Shown one piece after another: positions 50,697 to 63,904 of a stretch of DNA of 64,000 bases. The DNA comes from Anisakis pegreffii. Its lineage: Eukaryota > Nematoda > Chromadorea > Rhabditida > Anisakidae. The translations under genes were made by a program, and so were the position numbers. Within the stretch, counting starts at the first letter, position 1; each line of letters begins with the position of its first letter. The notes under the pieces are model-generated. The model worked only from the letters and a program-made list of their open reading frames with translations. It did not search any database and was not told the DNA's origin. The stretch covers positions 28,596 to 92,595 of the forward strand of contig JAPYMA010000104.1 of NCBI GenBank assembly GCA_035041965.1. The letters run 5' to 3'.

Positions 50697-50924
50697 TTAC
50701 TGATTATAAGGCCGTCTACCGAGACTCATTGTGGGTTTAAGCTGAGGTCCATCTCTTTGCATTTTGATATGTTCTGCGGTAATAATGGGTTCTAATAAGA
50801 TTTTCATATCTAAGGGGATGCTGTATAGAGGGATATAAGAAGCTTGGCGATTGGGGAAAGGGGAGGGATAAACTTCCAGGATGTGTACTGATTTAAGGTG
50901 AGGTGTATATTCGGGGTAAGGCAT
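50697..50924 (-). CDS. Candidate 75-aa small gene (right copy)
   Basis: Mirror of 36608-36835 with an identical predicted peptide and the same acceptor-like site next to the ATG. Confidence 0.35.
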   Translation of the reverse strand: MPYPEYTPHLKSVHILEVYPSPFPNRQASYIPLYSIPLDMKILLEPIITAEHIKMQRDGPQLKPTMSLGRRPYNQ

Positions 50925-52730
50925 CCCCTGGAAATTCTTCTAGAGTGAATAATTTTGTGTGCACCTAATATATCTCATTTTTGCAGTTCATTCTGTACAT
51001 AATAAAAGAATGTTTATAATATATTGTGAAACCGATTGCCTCACCTCAATAAGGAGAGGAGACAATTGGAAAGTGGATGATGAGTTGAGATAAGGTCTTT
51101 CGATACTCATTTATTATGATACTGTAGAGATATATTATAGGCAGAAAAATTCTGAACACTTAAACTAGACGCATTATGTGTGTCCATGCGGTGAAATGCT
51201 CATAATCAGCAAGATTTTATTCTAAAAAAATAAGATTTTTAGCGTGATCTCAGTCATTTGTGATGAATAATAAAGCACTGTTTAAAATTTCCTTTCGTAA
51301 TTAAGTATTCAGTCTTTAGGGACGTCCTGTGATCTTTTCATGGTGAAGGCCAATCCGAGGGTTGTTTGTTGACCCGTTTGGGTAAATTGAATAGAGCAGA
51401 TTCATAATATGAATTCGCTTTATTAGGTACTTTCATCATTTAAACATTGATTGTTTGTTTTTATTATCACAGATCAGTGATGCCTTCTTTGGTGTGTGTC
51501 TTGTAAAGGTGCTAATAGTAGTATTATAATAGTATGTTTTTAAGAAAGAACACGAGTAAGTGAGCGAATCATTCATGAAAATAACTGAGAATTATTAATT
51601 GCTCATTATTGAAGAGGGTATTAAACACAGCTGTTTTGATCTAATTCTCGATAATTGTATATAAGTGAATTAGTTATTGGTATTATTTTGTTAAAATCTT
51701 ATGCATAGATGAGATGTGTATGTGGAACGCATAGTTAATTTGGTTATCGTGTGAGAAATGGATATTGAGATGAACAAATGCTGATGATGAAACGGATAGC
51801 CGAGGAACGCATCAATACACTAGAAATAGCCTGAAGGATGTGTTGATTAGAAATAGTCTCGGATCTATCGCGCTCGTGTCGTGTTTGCTCGTCATTATTG
51901 CGCTAGTCTCTGAAGGAAGATTCCAGTGCATGGCTTGAGGGGGATTTCGATGTTATGTGCGGACATCATCACGACATTGTCATATTTACCTTAAGGCGAC
52001 CTCTTACTAGGCCAACCCTGCATTTGTACCCATTCTTTCATTTATGAATGTATAATGTTGTATAATTAGTCAGTACATTCATTTATTAAAGTGTTTCCGT
52101 TTTGTAACGCTTTAGTGTTAGTTTCGTTTTAGTTTATCGTTTTAATTTTTCTTTAATTTATTAATTTTAACTCTTTTTCTCCGTCAGACACGTAAACAGA
52201 ACTGATAATTTAGTGCACCTGATAAATTTGAATTTAATGTAAATTCAAATTTCGTTAGGAATAGGTACATGGACCATTTACTAATTTTAAAGGGGCTTTA
52301 TCCATTGCTTCACTTCTCTCCAGCAGTTGTTAATTCTAAGCCCCGTAGAGGCGCAGAAGGGGAATATTAAGCCTCTCGTGGCGATTGGCATAACACCCGA
52401 ATTGAATAGCTGTGTTTTTAAATGACAGTGATGTGTTAATTCATGTTTTTTTTTGAAAAAAAAACATGAATTAACGAGAATATTTTTGGAATATATTTCT
52501 GAGTGTATCATCACACCGAACACAAAATCGCCCATTGGGATCCAAATTCACTCACCTATCGACTTTTTTGTCAGAATCGCCTGTCCGCACCTTATTCTCA
52601 TCTATGCGAAGCGTTACGTATGTTGAGAAACCATGTCATGGTTAATCTGTGCATGTTCGTTAGCGGTTGTTTGTTTCGTGAAGTTATGAGGAATAGATTG
52701 TTCAATGGAAGAATTGATGTTTTCAGGTTG
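50925..52730. other. Upstream region of the ankyrin gene (right copy)
   Basis: Mirror of 34786-36607: the hairpin at 52435-52475 and the ATG-less open frame at 51774-51938 on the plus strand. The promoter region should lie here, but I see no distinctive element. Confidence 0.4.
52435..52475. repeat. Perfect short hairpin (right copy)
   Basis: Mirror of 35057-35096, with slightly different T/A-run lengths. Confidence 0.85.
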
Positions 52731-52738
52731 TATTTCAG
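52731..52738 (+). promoter_or_regulatory. Likely SL trans-splice acceptor of the ankyrin gene (right copy)
   Basis: TATTTCAG is immediately followed by TTAGGTG and the ATG. An in-frame TAG lies just before the start, so the ATG at 52746 is the first usable one. Mirror in the left copy: 34793-34800. Confidence 0.55.
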
Positions 52739-52745
52739 TTAGGTG

Positions 52746-55700
52746 ATGGTACTGAACAAGTTCGGAAGTATAATACCGTTAAAAAGTAGAGTATCAGATA
52801 AATTCGATGTAACTTTGACGAGGAATGAGAAGCGGAATTGGAATCAGAATAGATTGCGGCAACGGTACGATGTTTGTGAGAGTCATTCTTGCGAAACGAC
52901 CACTTCTTCGGTTCGATTAACAGCCGTCAGAAGATTGCCAATTGACGACTTCTCTCAGTGCAAACAATTACAAACGTAAAAAATACTTTTTATCTTCAAA
53001 GAATCCAGATGATATACCATCGCTCATTTCATGATAGGATTACTGCAGGCATTTTTAAACGTACAATAATATTGGTTAGAATACTGGCACTAGTGTCGTC
53101 TGAGAGGGCATAACAGCTGGTGTGTGCATGCAGAACAGCGCTATGGCTGACGTTCAGCCTTAGCCTAAGCGTAGCCTCAGCCTCACGCTTAGACTGAGGC
53201 CGAGGCTAGGCTTAAGTTGAGGCTGAGACTGAGCGTCAGCCATACTGTTGTGCCCCCTCAAACGACACTAGTACCAGAATAATATTGATGCCGTTGATGT
53301 TACGGTTGGCTTATGGTAATGAATAAGTTCCATTGGTCAGTAAAAGTAGTTATTATTATCATTGCTTTTGAACTATCGTACTCATTGCAGCCCATATGAA
53401 TAGCAATAATGGTGATGATAAAGTGAACACTGATTATTATATTATTATTATCAAAACTGTTTTTGTGGTCCCATAATCAGTATTATTGAAATTCAGGGAT
53501 AAAGCAGCAACGAGCAGTCAGCGGGTCAGAAGGAATACACAGAATGATAAGGTATCGGTGAGCAAATGTTTCGATTTAAATCTGAGTTGTTTGACTGATA
53601 TGGTCTGTAATGGGAAAGTTTCGTTTGCACCATCCGAATTCATTATTTTGAAGTTATGCTTGAAATTGATCCTATTGCACATTAAAAATTATCATTTCTT
53701 CGTATCAAAAAGAAACGATGAAACATTTTAGGAAGAAAACATAGATGTGCATTCAAGACTGCCTAATTTTGAAGAGTTATTCGGCGATTGTGGAAATGAA
53801 AATGAACCAGACATATCACCCAATGAATCGCCTTTTGAGGAAAGTCTTAGTGAGCATTTCGAAGTTGAGGTTTGTGTATCTTTTGATTGTCACTGAATCA
53901 TTGATTGTTCACCGATCTTGTTGGGAATGTGTTCATTTGTGGTGTGATCAGTTTAAGTAGTAATGTCTTCACTGAACAACGATGTCATTTTTCTTTTCTT
54001 ATATCGGCTTCATTTCATATTTCAAACGGTATTTGTTTGGCATTATATTCATAAATGGAAACTGTTTTTAGCATTTGAAAACTGCGTTCCGAGCGGCCAG
54101 CAACGGTGATATGAATACTCTAACGACGTGTATCTATAAGTTAGGTATTCCGGTTGATACGGAAAGTTTGAAAGGGGTTTCGATGCTTCAGCTTGCAGTT
54201 ACTGGTGATCATATCAAAGCAGTCAAGTTCTTGATTGAGTAAGTTATCATAGTAACTGATTATTATAAACAAATTATCGTTATTTTCATTGAGTTTCAGT
54301 TTATGTATCCACCAGTTTAAAGTTTATTTCTTTCCTGAACATATAGTATTCAGTCTCGGAGCTGATGTTAATAAAGCGACGTCTCGTGGGCGAACACCAC
54401 TCTTAACCGCAGCCAGATATGGTGCTATAAATTCGATGAAATTTATTCTCGATATTCTTTGTCGTCAAGAAAAGGTTGGCGAAGCATATCTCATACGCGA
54501 CATATTCACATTTCATTGTAGGCGTTTCGCTTTCAGAATTGTTTATTTTTCTAAGGGATACTGGATTTTCAGGATCGTTTGAGAAAACTGAACGCAGAAC
54601 AGAAAACATCAAACGATAAAGATGGCTATAAGTTTCTGCTGGTATCGGATGAAAATAACGATAGTGCACTCCATTTGGCATGTCGAGGAATTGATTATAA
54701 ATGCGTTAAAGTAATCTTTCTTTGTTGTTTCTGATATCTATCGTATAATTTTTAATCTATAATGCGTACTTGCAACAGTGCTGAGGAATGTGGATGAGCT
54801 GTTCACTATTTATTTCTTGTGAATCATCAGAAAAGGACGATTACAGCGAGGGAAACGGGGAATCTGGGCGATGAATGATAAATGCTTTGGTGATAAGTTG
54901 GTCAGTAGTGGAGTGATAATAACTTGAAGTGGTAATCAGGGGTTCTGTAACCGGAGTAATAGTACCGAAGTGAAGTTAACGGTTGATATGATAATATTTC
55001 AGGTATTATTACGCGTACTGATCCAGTGTTTGGGTTGGCAGAAAGTGGAAAAGATACTATCAGAAACGAACGAACGAGGCTATGCACCGATTCACATTGC
55101 GTGTATGTGGCGTAGTATCAGTGTCGTTCGACTACTGCTAACCAGTCAACTCAACAAAACGATCGCCAAAGTGTGTCCATTCGCAAGGACATCTCGCATT
55201 GCAAATTCGCTTCGTAATGCCTCATTGAATGCGTTGATTACCGCAAAACTTCAAACGTAATCATTATGAATTTCATTCATTCCATTTTTATTTTGCGTTA
55301 TTTCATTCTCCTCAAATATCTTCAAACAGTTGGTTGATCAATTTATGTTTTAAACATTTCACATTGTCGGAGAAAAGTTTTGATTTGCGATCATTAATTC
55401 GAAGGAACTGATATCTAATTCTCAGTTGAGCTTTCATATATGCTCGTGGTGTGTCAGCGCCAAAAATCAAGCACCCCATTACACTTATCAGTCAATCTAA
55501 TGCAGAGACTGAGTTCACAGGGTCGAAATTGATTGTAATCGCCTCATGCTGTATTTGGATTGATACTCCTGATGAATCAGTTCGTGCTTTAATGAACACG
55601 TCGATAAATTGAGAAGCACGAAACAAGAAAAGTGTTGTTGTTAATGAACATCTTCAGAATCTTCAGCGTAACAGTTGGGTAATATAAGAATGTGAGCATA

Positions 55701-58700
55701 ATTTTCAGAGGCTCAATACTGCACGAGATGGCTTGTAGTAAAGCGTGTAGCAGATGTGCGTGTGATGCGGGTTTGGCGCAACCGAATTGTGATGTATCGT
55801 CGGTGTTGTGCGCCATTCAAGGACTTCCGATGAGCTTGATTGCTGAATACGAGATTGACGACATGGATTTACCGGATAGAAAGTGTATGGACTGCGAGAA
55901 AAGTTAGTTGTTTTGGGAGCGTGACCTGTGATGATTATCTTCATCTTGTTGTGAGCGCATCCAATTATTTTCAGGACGATCTATAGTTGTGTCATGTTGT
56001 GTGATAGTTTGACGTCTATAATTCGTTTGCTTTCCATCAAGAAAAAACTTTGTTCTCTACACTCGAATCTGAAGTCTTTTTTTATCAATATAAATGAAAC
56101 TGAGTGTTTTTAAAACAACTTTTTCATCACAGTTTTCTTTGTGATAAATTACGTTTCGAGGGATAATGCAAAAGGCAAGTGATGGATTACCGAATTGTTA
56201 ATTTCAGCCAACTTTAATGTTGCTTTCTGAGTGGCATTAATTTTAAGGAGCGAAAGAAGTGGTAAAGTTGTTGGTAAAGCGTTGTCCACAACTGTTGAAC
56301 ATTCAGTCAGAGTTTGGTTTAACACCGCTGATGAGTGCAGTGGCCCGGGACGCGCTCGGTATCGTTGAAGCACTTCTTGAACTTAGAGTTGATCTTGAGG
56401 TTTGTCGTCTACATTTCAGTAATAGCCGTCCGCTGTTTTGTTCAATCAAATCGAGTTCCTTGTAGCCCGTCATATAAGTGCGCTTGCGTTATTACAAGAA
56501 ATATGTGCGATTGTTAACGGTAAGAAGTATGAATGTTTTAAGAGTGTGGATGGTCAGGGCCGTACAGCAATGCATCATGCAGCCTCAAGAGGTGTATCTC
56601 GACAGGTTGCCATTCTGCTGTCGTGGGGTGCATCTGCGTGCAGACCTGACTTCGAATGCAATCGACCAATGCATTACGCAGCTATCAAATCACATACCGC
56701 CTCTCTTCGATTCATTTACAAAGCCAATAAACTCATCGTACGTTCGTATTGTTTTTGATTCATATTTCAAAAGTATTTGTTCGAATATCTTGTAATTGTT
56801 TGTTGGTGGTTTAAGGTGTTATTATAATGATACATCAGTATTCTTATCTTTGTTGTTCATCAGCATTAGTTTTTGTACGTGTGATCATATCATTACGATT
56901 GTTATTGCAAAATTTGAGGATGCACCATCACCATGTGGACGAACCGCTTTTATGTGGGCAGCAATGTGCGGTAGTGACGCGTCGTTGAGGACAATGCTGG
57001 ATTTGAATCCGGTGCTGAGTCGTAACGAGCACGATAATGAATCGAACACAGCACTGCATCTCGCAGCAAAACGCGATCTCGCGAATACTGTCAAATTGTT
57101 GATCAGTTCGGGTTGGGACACCGAGGTTTGCTAGTGCGATTCTTATGATTTATCATTCATCAATCTCTTTCTGATTTGTTTTCAGTTATTTTTACTAAAC
57201 GATGCCTTTATTTTAATTATTGTTTTGCATGATTTTTGTGGAACTTTTGCATACTTCAAATAATTTCTATTGGTGGATAAAATATAGAGTGAACAAAACA
57301 GTTTAAAAACACCATTTCAACACTGTCCACTGTCCATTCCTGAATGTTTACAATATGTCAAAAGCCAGGTGATATTCGTCGTATGCTGGAAGTGTTATTC
57401 ATTTGACCAATGACACTGATAAAGATATCTCTCGTTTTTCTCAATGATTCTGAGTAACTTATCGTATAAAAGTCAAGTGTTGCAGTACAAAAATGTTCGT
57501 GGCGAGACACCGTTCTTGGTAGCAGCGGCTAATGGAAGTTCGAATGCGATGCGCACAATACTGACCTATGGTGGCGATATCTTTGCTTTGGATCAGGTTC
57601 TTTGTTACAGATTTTAATATCGACATGAGCAATATTTTGCATAATATCTCAAACTTTCAAATAAGTAATAAAGAAACTTGCCCACTCGATAACGTTTCTC
57701 TCGAAATGATCATCTAAATAAAATGAACAGTTATTGCCTAGGCTACTTGATTTAGGGCATTAGGGGAATTGTTGAAGTGGGCACATTAGCTGCAAGGCTC
57801 TTTCCAAAACAAATGCTGAGAAGCAATGAAACATTAGGTAGTACATAGTTGATCAAAGGAATGAACTTAATATAATGGTTTCTTTTCATCGCAAAAACTT
57901 TTCGTCACATTTCAGCGAGGTAATTCTGCATTGCATTTGTCAGCATGCTCAGATAATTATCGAGATGCATTGCGTGAACTGTTGGCATGGTTAACCGACA
58001 CTAAATTCATAAATATTGTCAACGATGAACGTAAGACACCGTTGCATATTGCAGCTGAGAATTGTGCTGTGAAGTGTGTTCGTGAACTTTTAAAGGTTTG
58101 TTCTGAGTTTCATTCAATATCATATGTCATTCTCCTTCTACTCATTTTCATCGTTACTAAACGATTATCAAAAATAAAGTTGTAAGTCACTTTAGTTGAG
58201 AATATTTCTCAACTAAAAAATTTGATGCATTCAGCTAGTTTATCATTTTAGCTTTCAAGTTCGTTGTGAATCGGCGATAGGGTATGATGATTTGTTGGTA
58301 TATTTTATGTTTTTGTATAGAACGGTGCAAGTGTTCGAAAACGTGACGCGAGAGGATGGGATTGTTTGATGTGTGCGACCAAGGCGGATAGTCCACGCTC
58401 ATGGCCTATGCTCACTCTTATGATCAAGTATGTTTTTGTTCTTATTTAATGTTTACTGCCTTAAGATGTATCCATTCAATCGTATTTATTCAATATGGTT
58501 AAGACATTCACCGAACGTAAACGGTTACTCAGCGATCGACAACGTTTCAACACTGTCACTCGCGATAAACGCTCGTAATGAGCTGCTTGTTGCTTACCTC
58601 AAAATGCACGGCGCTATGCTTCCGTTTGAAATTCTTGATCGTGCTGCCAGAACGTTAGTTATTGTTTTTGTTGTTATTGCTTTTATTTTTAGTTTGGTAC

Positions 58701-58989
58701 TTTCTTATTAGCATCCTTTTATTATTAACTCTATCGATGTGACCATATTAGTTGATTGTTGTTAATTTTATAAAAGTTGTTGTTGAATTGTACATAAATG
58801 AATTTAAGCATTCAATGTTGGTATCGCAAGAAGTTGTTTTTGCGTAATTTAATTCGTCATCCGAACCGTAAAGGAGACTATATTCGGAAGATGTGCGTTT
58901 CGTTGGGTGCTGATATGATTGAAGCGGGTGCTGCTCAGATACCGATGCTACCGTCGCATTACTTCACTTTCAATGAGCGATTCTTTTGA
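52746..58989 (+). CDS. Inversin/MLT-4-like ankyrin-repeat + IQ protein (right copy), 16 exons
   Basis: Exons: 52746-52975, 53497-53557, 53732-53869, 54072-54238, 54354-54474, 54573-54710, 55003-55256, 55709-55902, 56248-56399, 56543-56737, 56919-57125, 57486-57596, 57916-58095, 58321-58427, 58504-58653, 58809-58989 (2586 nt, 861 aa). A pyrimidine-rich TATTTCAG ends 7 nt before the ATG, a likely trans-splice site. The acceptor of exon 10 was chosen because it keeps the exact 33-residue ankyrin spacing between LTPLM and RTAMH; other acceptors break the frame. Exon 9 has a tandem AAGGAG acceptor, allowing RA or T at the junction. Exon 8 inserts a ~60-aa Cys-rich stretch (CSKACSRCACD and later CMDC) within one ankyrin unit. 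Residue-level function is inferred from inversin family knowledge; ankyrin and IQ content is seen directly. Confidence 0.87.
53084..53277. mobile_element. Foldback MITE-like element, ~194 bp (right copy)
   Basis: Mirror copy of 34254-34447, also in intron 1 of the ankyrin gene. Its presence in both arms means the insertion predates the duplication (or both haplotypes carry it). Confidence 0.7.
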
Positions 58990-59393
58990 TGCGATTCAAT
59001 TCGATTACATCAGTTCTCTGCTTGTATCTCTAACTCATTACCTTTTTTTTGCAAGCGTGTCGTGGTTATAGTAGCTAGTATGTTATGAACTGTTAATAGC
59101 ACTCTTTGAAATTGTTATCATTTACTGTATTATCCTCATTTGATTCATCAACTCTTCCACATATATAACTCAATTTATTCAAAAATCCTCTGCTTGTATA
59201 TTTTGATTGTTCTTCGTATCATTCAAACTCATTCCTTTGATCTGATCTCATCATCAGTTATGTCCATACACGATTGGATTTTGGTGTGTTCGAGTGTATA
59301 TGTACGTGTTTGCTTTGTATATATGATTCTGTGGATCTTCACATACTGAGAATGTTCTCAATATTAAAGCAAAGTGAGGTGTAACGATTCATA

Positions 59394-59651
59394 TCACTTC
59401 ATACCGAAATGAATGAATATTTCTATGCGAAAGGACGCTTCCAGACACATTTTCTTTATAGTTGATTGGTATGTCAAAATATCTATTGAGAATTTTTGAT
59501 AAATTCGACCGTCCTTCCAACTCGTTTTGTTTTCACCGTTTTGCTGGAGTATTACATCACTGATGAAAAGTAGTGAATCGTTTTTGTAGTCAACTGAAAA
59601 GTTTTTTGCAACAATATTTTTTCTTTTGCTAATCACTCTGCAGGGTGACAT
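59394..59651 (-). CDS. 85-codon ORF (right copy)
   Basis: Mirror of 27863-28120 with three residue differences and no stop. Confidence 0.25.
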   Translation of the reverse strand: MSPCRVISKRKNIVAKNFSVDYKNDSLLFISDVILQQNGENKTSWKDGRIYQKFSIDILTYQSTIKKMCLEASFRIEIFIHFGMK

Positions 59652-59769
59652 AGTGAGCGATACATCAGATTTTGATTAGATACAGGTGAAGTAGTAGAGT
59701 GGTTCGTGTTCGGTAACATCAGAGGCATTGGTTGAGCAAAGCTCTCTTCCACGAGTGGGAATCTAACAC

Positions 59770-59830
59770 AAATTACCGGTCGGGTGCTTAGTTAATTAGT
59801 ATATCGTGGGTTCGATTCATGCCCGCCAGG
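59770..59830 (+). other. tRNA-like / SINE-like fragment (right copy)
   Basis: Mirror copy with B-box-like GGTTCGATTC at 59809-59818 and the same compressed A-box spacing. Confidence 0.4.
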
Positions 59831-60351
59831 GAAAGTTTTGTCCTAATCTGGATGGTGTACCAATGTCTTCAGATTTTATTCGACTTCTTCATTGATTAAT
59901 AATTTATTTCCTTTTTTTCGTTTGGTATTATTTTTTCAGTGAGCAAATTTCATGCGCTTTCCCTTATAACCGATTATTAGTCATTGTGGTTGATCGTTGC
60001 AGGTTTACTTTTATTACACTAAATGAGTCCGAATATATCTTTACAACATGTATGCTTACCACTAATCATATTGATTGAATTTTGTTTGGTTAATAGATGA
60101 TTATTGTTGTTATAAATTAGGGGATTTGTTGTGTTTCGATACGAAATCACACTTGCATCGGATTGCGCTTGTGTTTGTTTGTTTGTTTGTTTTGGAGTAT
60201 TACGCTGATTTTGAATGAATTTTGAGGAGTGGTTGCAGGTTTTTTGTTTAAAATAAGCTGATTTCATTCTTTGATGCGTTTTCTTTATCTGAACTGATAT
60301 TGTATCGATAGTGATCACGTTCGCGATGATTTTGTTTGAAATGTTAATTAG

Positions 60352-60651
60352 TCAATTACAAATCTTGAACTGCACGAATTTATCTCTTAAAGGCCAATCG
60401 TGAAACACGGATTCGGTATTATGATGCCATGAGTGGAGTGAGTCATTGATTCTGGTTGATTTATTTCGACGAGTTTTCAAAACGGTTATTCCAGCCAAAG
60501 CACGGTAAATATCAGCATGGATTAGAGGGTGATTCATGAAGATTGCCAAGTGAAAGTGACCATAGCTGACTGTGAGTAGTGGTAATAAACCACGCAAGTT
60601 TAATAGCCAATGTGGTGATGATGGATATATCGGTCGTTTTAAAGATAACAT
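60352..60651 (-). CDS. 99-codon ORF of unknown status (right copy)
   Basis: Mirror of 26853-27152 with the same predicted peptide. Same reservations apply. Confidence 0.2.
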   Translation of the reverse strand: MLSLKRPIYPSSPHWLLNLRGLLPLLTVSYGHFHLAIFMNHPLIHADIYRALAGITVLKTRRNKSTRINDSLHSWHHNTESVFHDWPLRDKFVQFKICN

Positions 60652-63600
60652 CCATTTTAGATGACATAATTTTAAAATGCGGTGTGTGTTTAAAAAATCA
60701 GATCCAGTTCAATGATCATAGTAAAAGACCTAATTCAATTTTCGATTTTTGGTAACATAAACTGCAGTAATCACCCACGACTACCCTTAATCCAGCTAAT
60801 ATTTTTTAAATGAGGTGACTGTTGCTCGGATTTTGTTTAGAAAACCAGTTTGAGATATTTCAGAACGATTCAGATAGATTGAAATGTTCGCCGTATGACT
60901 GCTGGCAGTTCATATGAACACTTAATAAGTAGGGCTGTGAACGAATATTAAAAGCAACAGTAATGTATTGTTGGACTGTCATAGGTAGTTGCGCATGAGA
61001 ACGTAGCATAACTAGGAGTGTGATTTAGTGATGGATTAATAAATATGCAATGCGAGTTGAAACGACGATAAATCAGTTGTTAAACAAGTACACGCACAAA
61101 AAATGCTGAATTTTATAGTGCTACGTAACGATTCGTCATCTGCACTGCGATGATTGGCAAGTGACGTTAAAGCTGAACTGCATAGTGAATTGATTAAATG
61201 TGAAATATTATTCATTTATTGCAGGCAAGTATGATTCTCACGCTTTCGTATCCCACGGCCATTTGACAGAGTTCCGATGATTTAAGTGCTCGCGATTCCC
61301 CGCCCTGATCCAATGTGTTTCACTCAGATAACAAATCGCAAAAGAATCAGAAAATTTATCAAGTAAACGGAAACTTTGCTGTTTTGAATTCGTCGTTAAT
61401 ACTGAAAACTATCACTTCGTTATGATCAAACTATCGTCCCAAAAAAATTACTGAACGCTTATGGAGTAATGATGTAAAAGAATCGATCAAGAGTAATTTG
61501 CCGACCTGTTAATCTTCTCAAGGAGCAATCACTCCTTATGAGTAGTACATTCCACCTTCATAGATGATGTCTTTCGAGTGACAGACTAAAATAATTCCTG
61601 AGACGCTGTTTGTCGTCAGTGTTTAAGGCTGTCTGATGTTCCTCTAAATCGACAAATCACAATCTCATATTCACAACTAAATGCACTATTTCTAGACAAC
61701 CTCTTAATGCAGCACACACCAGTAATGACACGCTAAAAGAAATTTCTCCTTAAGTTCATCGGTCATGTGTGTATGTGCTCGATGTGGAATTCAAAAGCAT
61801 TTTATCTTTTGTTTCGAATCGATGACAACGAAATTTGTTACTGCCATGTTTTGACAATTATTTCAGTGACCAATAAGAAATCGAACAAATCAATTTTTTG
61901 AAAGAAAAACTGTGTGCTTCAAACAATATTGAATGAACACTGAACAACACTAAATACTGAATATTCAAAACAACACTGAATGCTTCATGTGCAGAACAAA
62001 TCAACTGAATATTCATCGCAAACGATACAATTTCATCTCATTTTAAAAATATAATATATACACACAACTTCGATAACAACTACAATCAATCAATCAATCA
62101 ATTCATTGAACACAATCAATCAAGCAATAACACCGAACAAACAGTTTAAACAACTTTTTTGTTCGCTTGAAATGAACAACTAGCTCTTCGAAAGTCTTCA
62201 ATAAAAGCTTATGGGATGACAAATAACAACAAGTTCGGTTCATTTCTTTAAATTTTATTTCATCGTATTTCTAAAGTCTTCAGGAACTTTTGGGTTAACT
62301 CAAAAACAAAAACAAAAACATTTCATAATAAACTGGAGTTGAACTCAGTCACTTCACCGATTAATGACAATATCATATTCATCTGATGAGTGTAATCTGT
62401 CAGTTAAGAAGTCGAAACTCTCACAATCGGTAAACACCAACAGATCAGCGAAGGCCACAAATCAACAACAAACTAATGTACGCAATGCTCAATCGATATT
62501 GACGTTGAATTTTCTTTGGAATTCAGTAAATTGTTGAATGTGAAACAAAAACGAATTGCAAAAACGATGAAACGCATAATATTGATAAAGGAGACAAGTT
62601 ACTGACGTACATCAACGAGAAAATAAGATTACTCAAATTGACTATATGCACATAATGAATCACCGTATAGCATGTGAATCATATTAGATCATTAACACGG
62701 GAGTAGAGAACTGATTTTGGAGGAAATGAAAATGAAACTTAATGATTAGATTGGAATTTGCTCAGTTGATGACATTTATTTGTTTTAAATCGCGAAACAA
62801 ATGCATAGAACACTTCTCATCCAACAAAAAATAATACAACCTAACTATTCAACAAATCCATACACTTGGAAGTTTTAAAATGCCAAATTTTAAAGAACAA
62901 ATATCAGCCCAATTCACCGAGAACATTTCCCCTACATATTAACTTCTGTTCTTTTAGCAATCACCAAAAAATCAAACATATTGATGAATATTCCAGCACA
63001 TTAACAAGTTCAGATAGACCTTCGTTGTTCACGTGTCAAATACGTGAATAAACGATGACATATTGCAAAACCACTCTCAAGTGTGCAAGAAATTGAACAG
63101 ACAAATGGAAACCAATCTACGAAGAAAAAACTGCGAATCCTTAAACCCTTTCCGAAATGCCACTCACTCTCATTCATCCAAACATTAAACATCAAATTAT
63201 CTCGAGATAATCTTCCACTGCATCAATAATCTTCTCTTACTGTTAGTTTTATTTCATCCGAAAACGAATATTTTTACATATCCTGCTTTGTCCTCCTACC
63301 TCTTTAGTTCAACTGAACTTCACAACTAACAAAATTCTGAATACTATCTCTTCATTCCACCGAATAAAATTACAATTGCCTTAACATATACAACAAAGTC
63401 AAAGACAAATCAAGCAATCAAATAATCAAATAATACTGTAATACTATTCAAAAATAAAACAACGACAAACAATTCACTCATTGTTGACAACTCTTGGCTT
63501 TTCGTCATTATAACCGAACAAATAACAACCTTCGTAAGCAAATAAAACAAATAGAAACAAAATGAAACGACAATTCAAAAAATAAATGAATGACGAATCA

Positions 63601-63904
63601 AAAAAGTATTGTTGTGACTTGATTGGAAACAAAATCCGAGATACGATGAGACAATAGAAAACAATTCAAATCAATTTCTAATGATTAGCAATTTTAACAA
63701 ACGTTCAAATCTAAGCTCATGGTCATTGTTTGAAAGATTAGTTGATAATTAAACTCATTACTTCATGAACAAAACAAGCACCTATTATTGGAATTGAAAC
63801 AACTATCCCCCTGAAAAGTTGCTACCTGAAAATTCCAAAGACTCACCTAAAGCATTTCATCTCACATTTTTTCTCTGGTGTATTCTCTTCAGTGTTTCAT
63901 CATT

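Larger units (their letters stand above)
43795..63904 (-). repeat. Right arm of the ~40-kb palindrome
   Basis: Reverse complement of 23598-43745. Homology ends at 63904 (…TTTCATCATT); the next bases, GGTAAGGCGC, have no counterpart left of 23598. Confidence 0.98.
58990..63904. other. Outer right arm, mostly non-coding
   Basis: Mirror of 23598-28524. AT-rich, with the ORFs and tRNA-like fragment already listed and an ATCA run near 62085-62102. Nothing else supported. Confidence 0.5.

Noticed and set aside
56400..56542. An earlier acceptor for exon 10 of the ankyrin gene (after TCGAG or TTGTAG)
   Set aside because: Those choices break the frame or would be disrupted by the 13-bp insertion in the left arm. 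The TTTTAAG acceptor at 56542 keeps exact 33-residue ankyrin spacing in both copies.
23598..63904. Palindrome as a simple missed-adapter read artefact
   Set aside because: The arms differ by substitutions, 4-13 bp indels and a clustered divergent tract, which one molecule read on both strands would not produce. A haplotype join remains possible and is treated as a finding.
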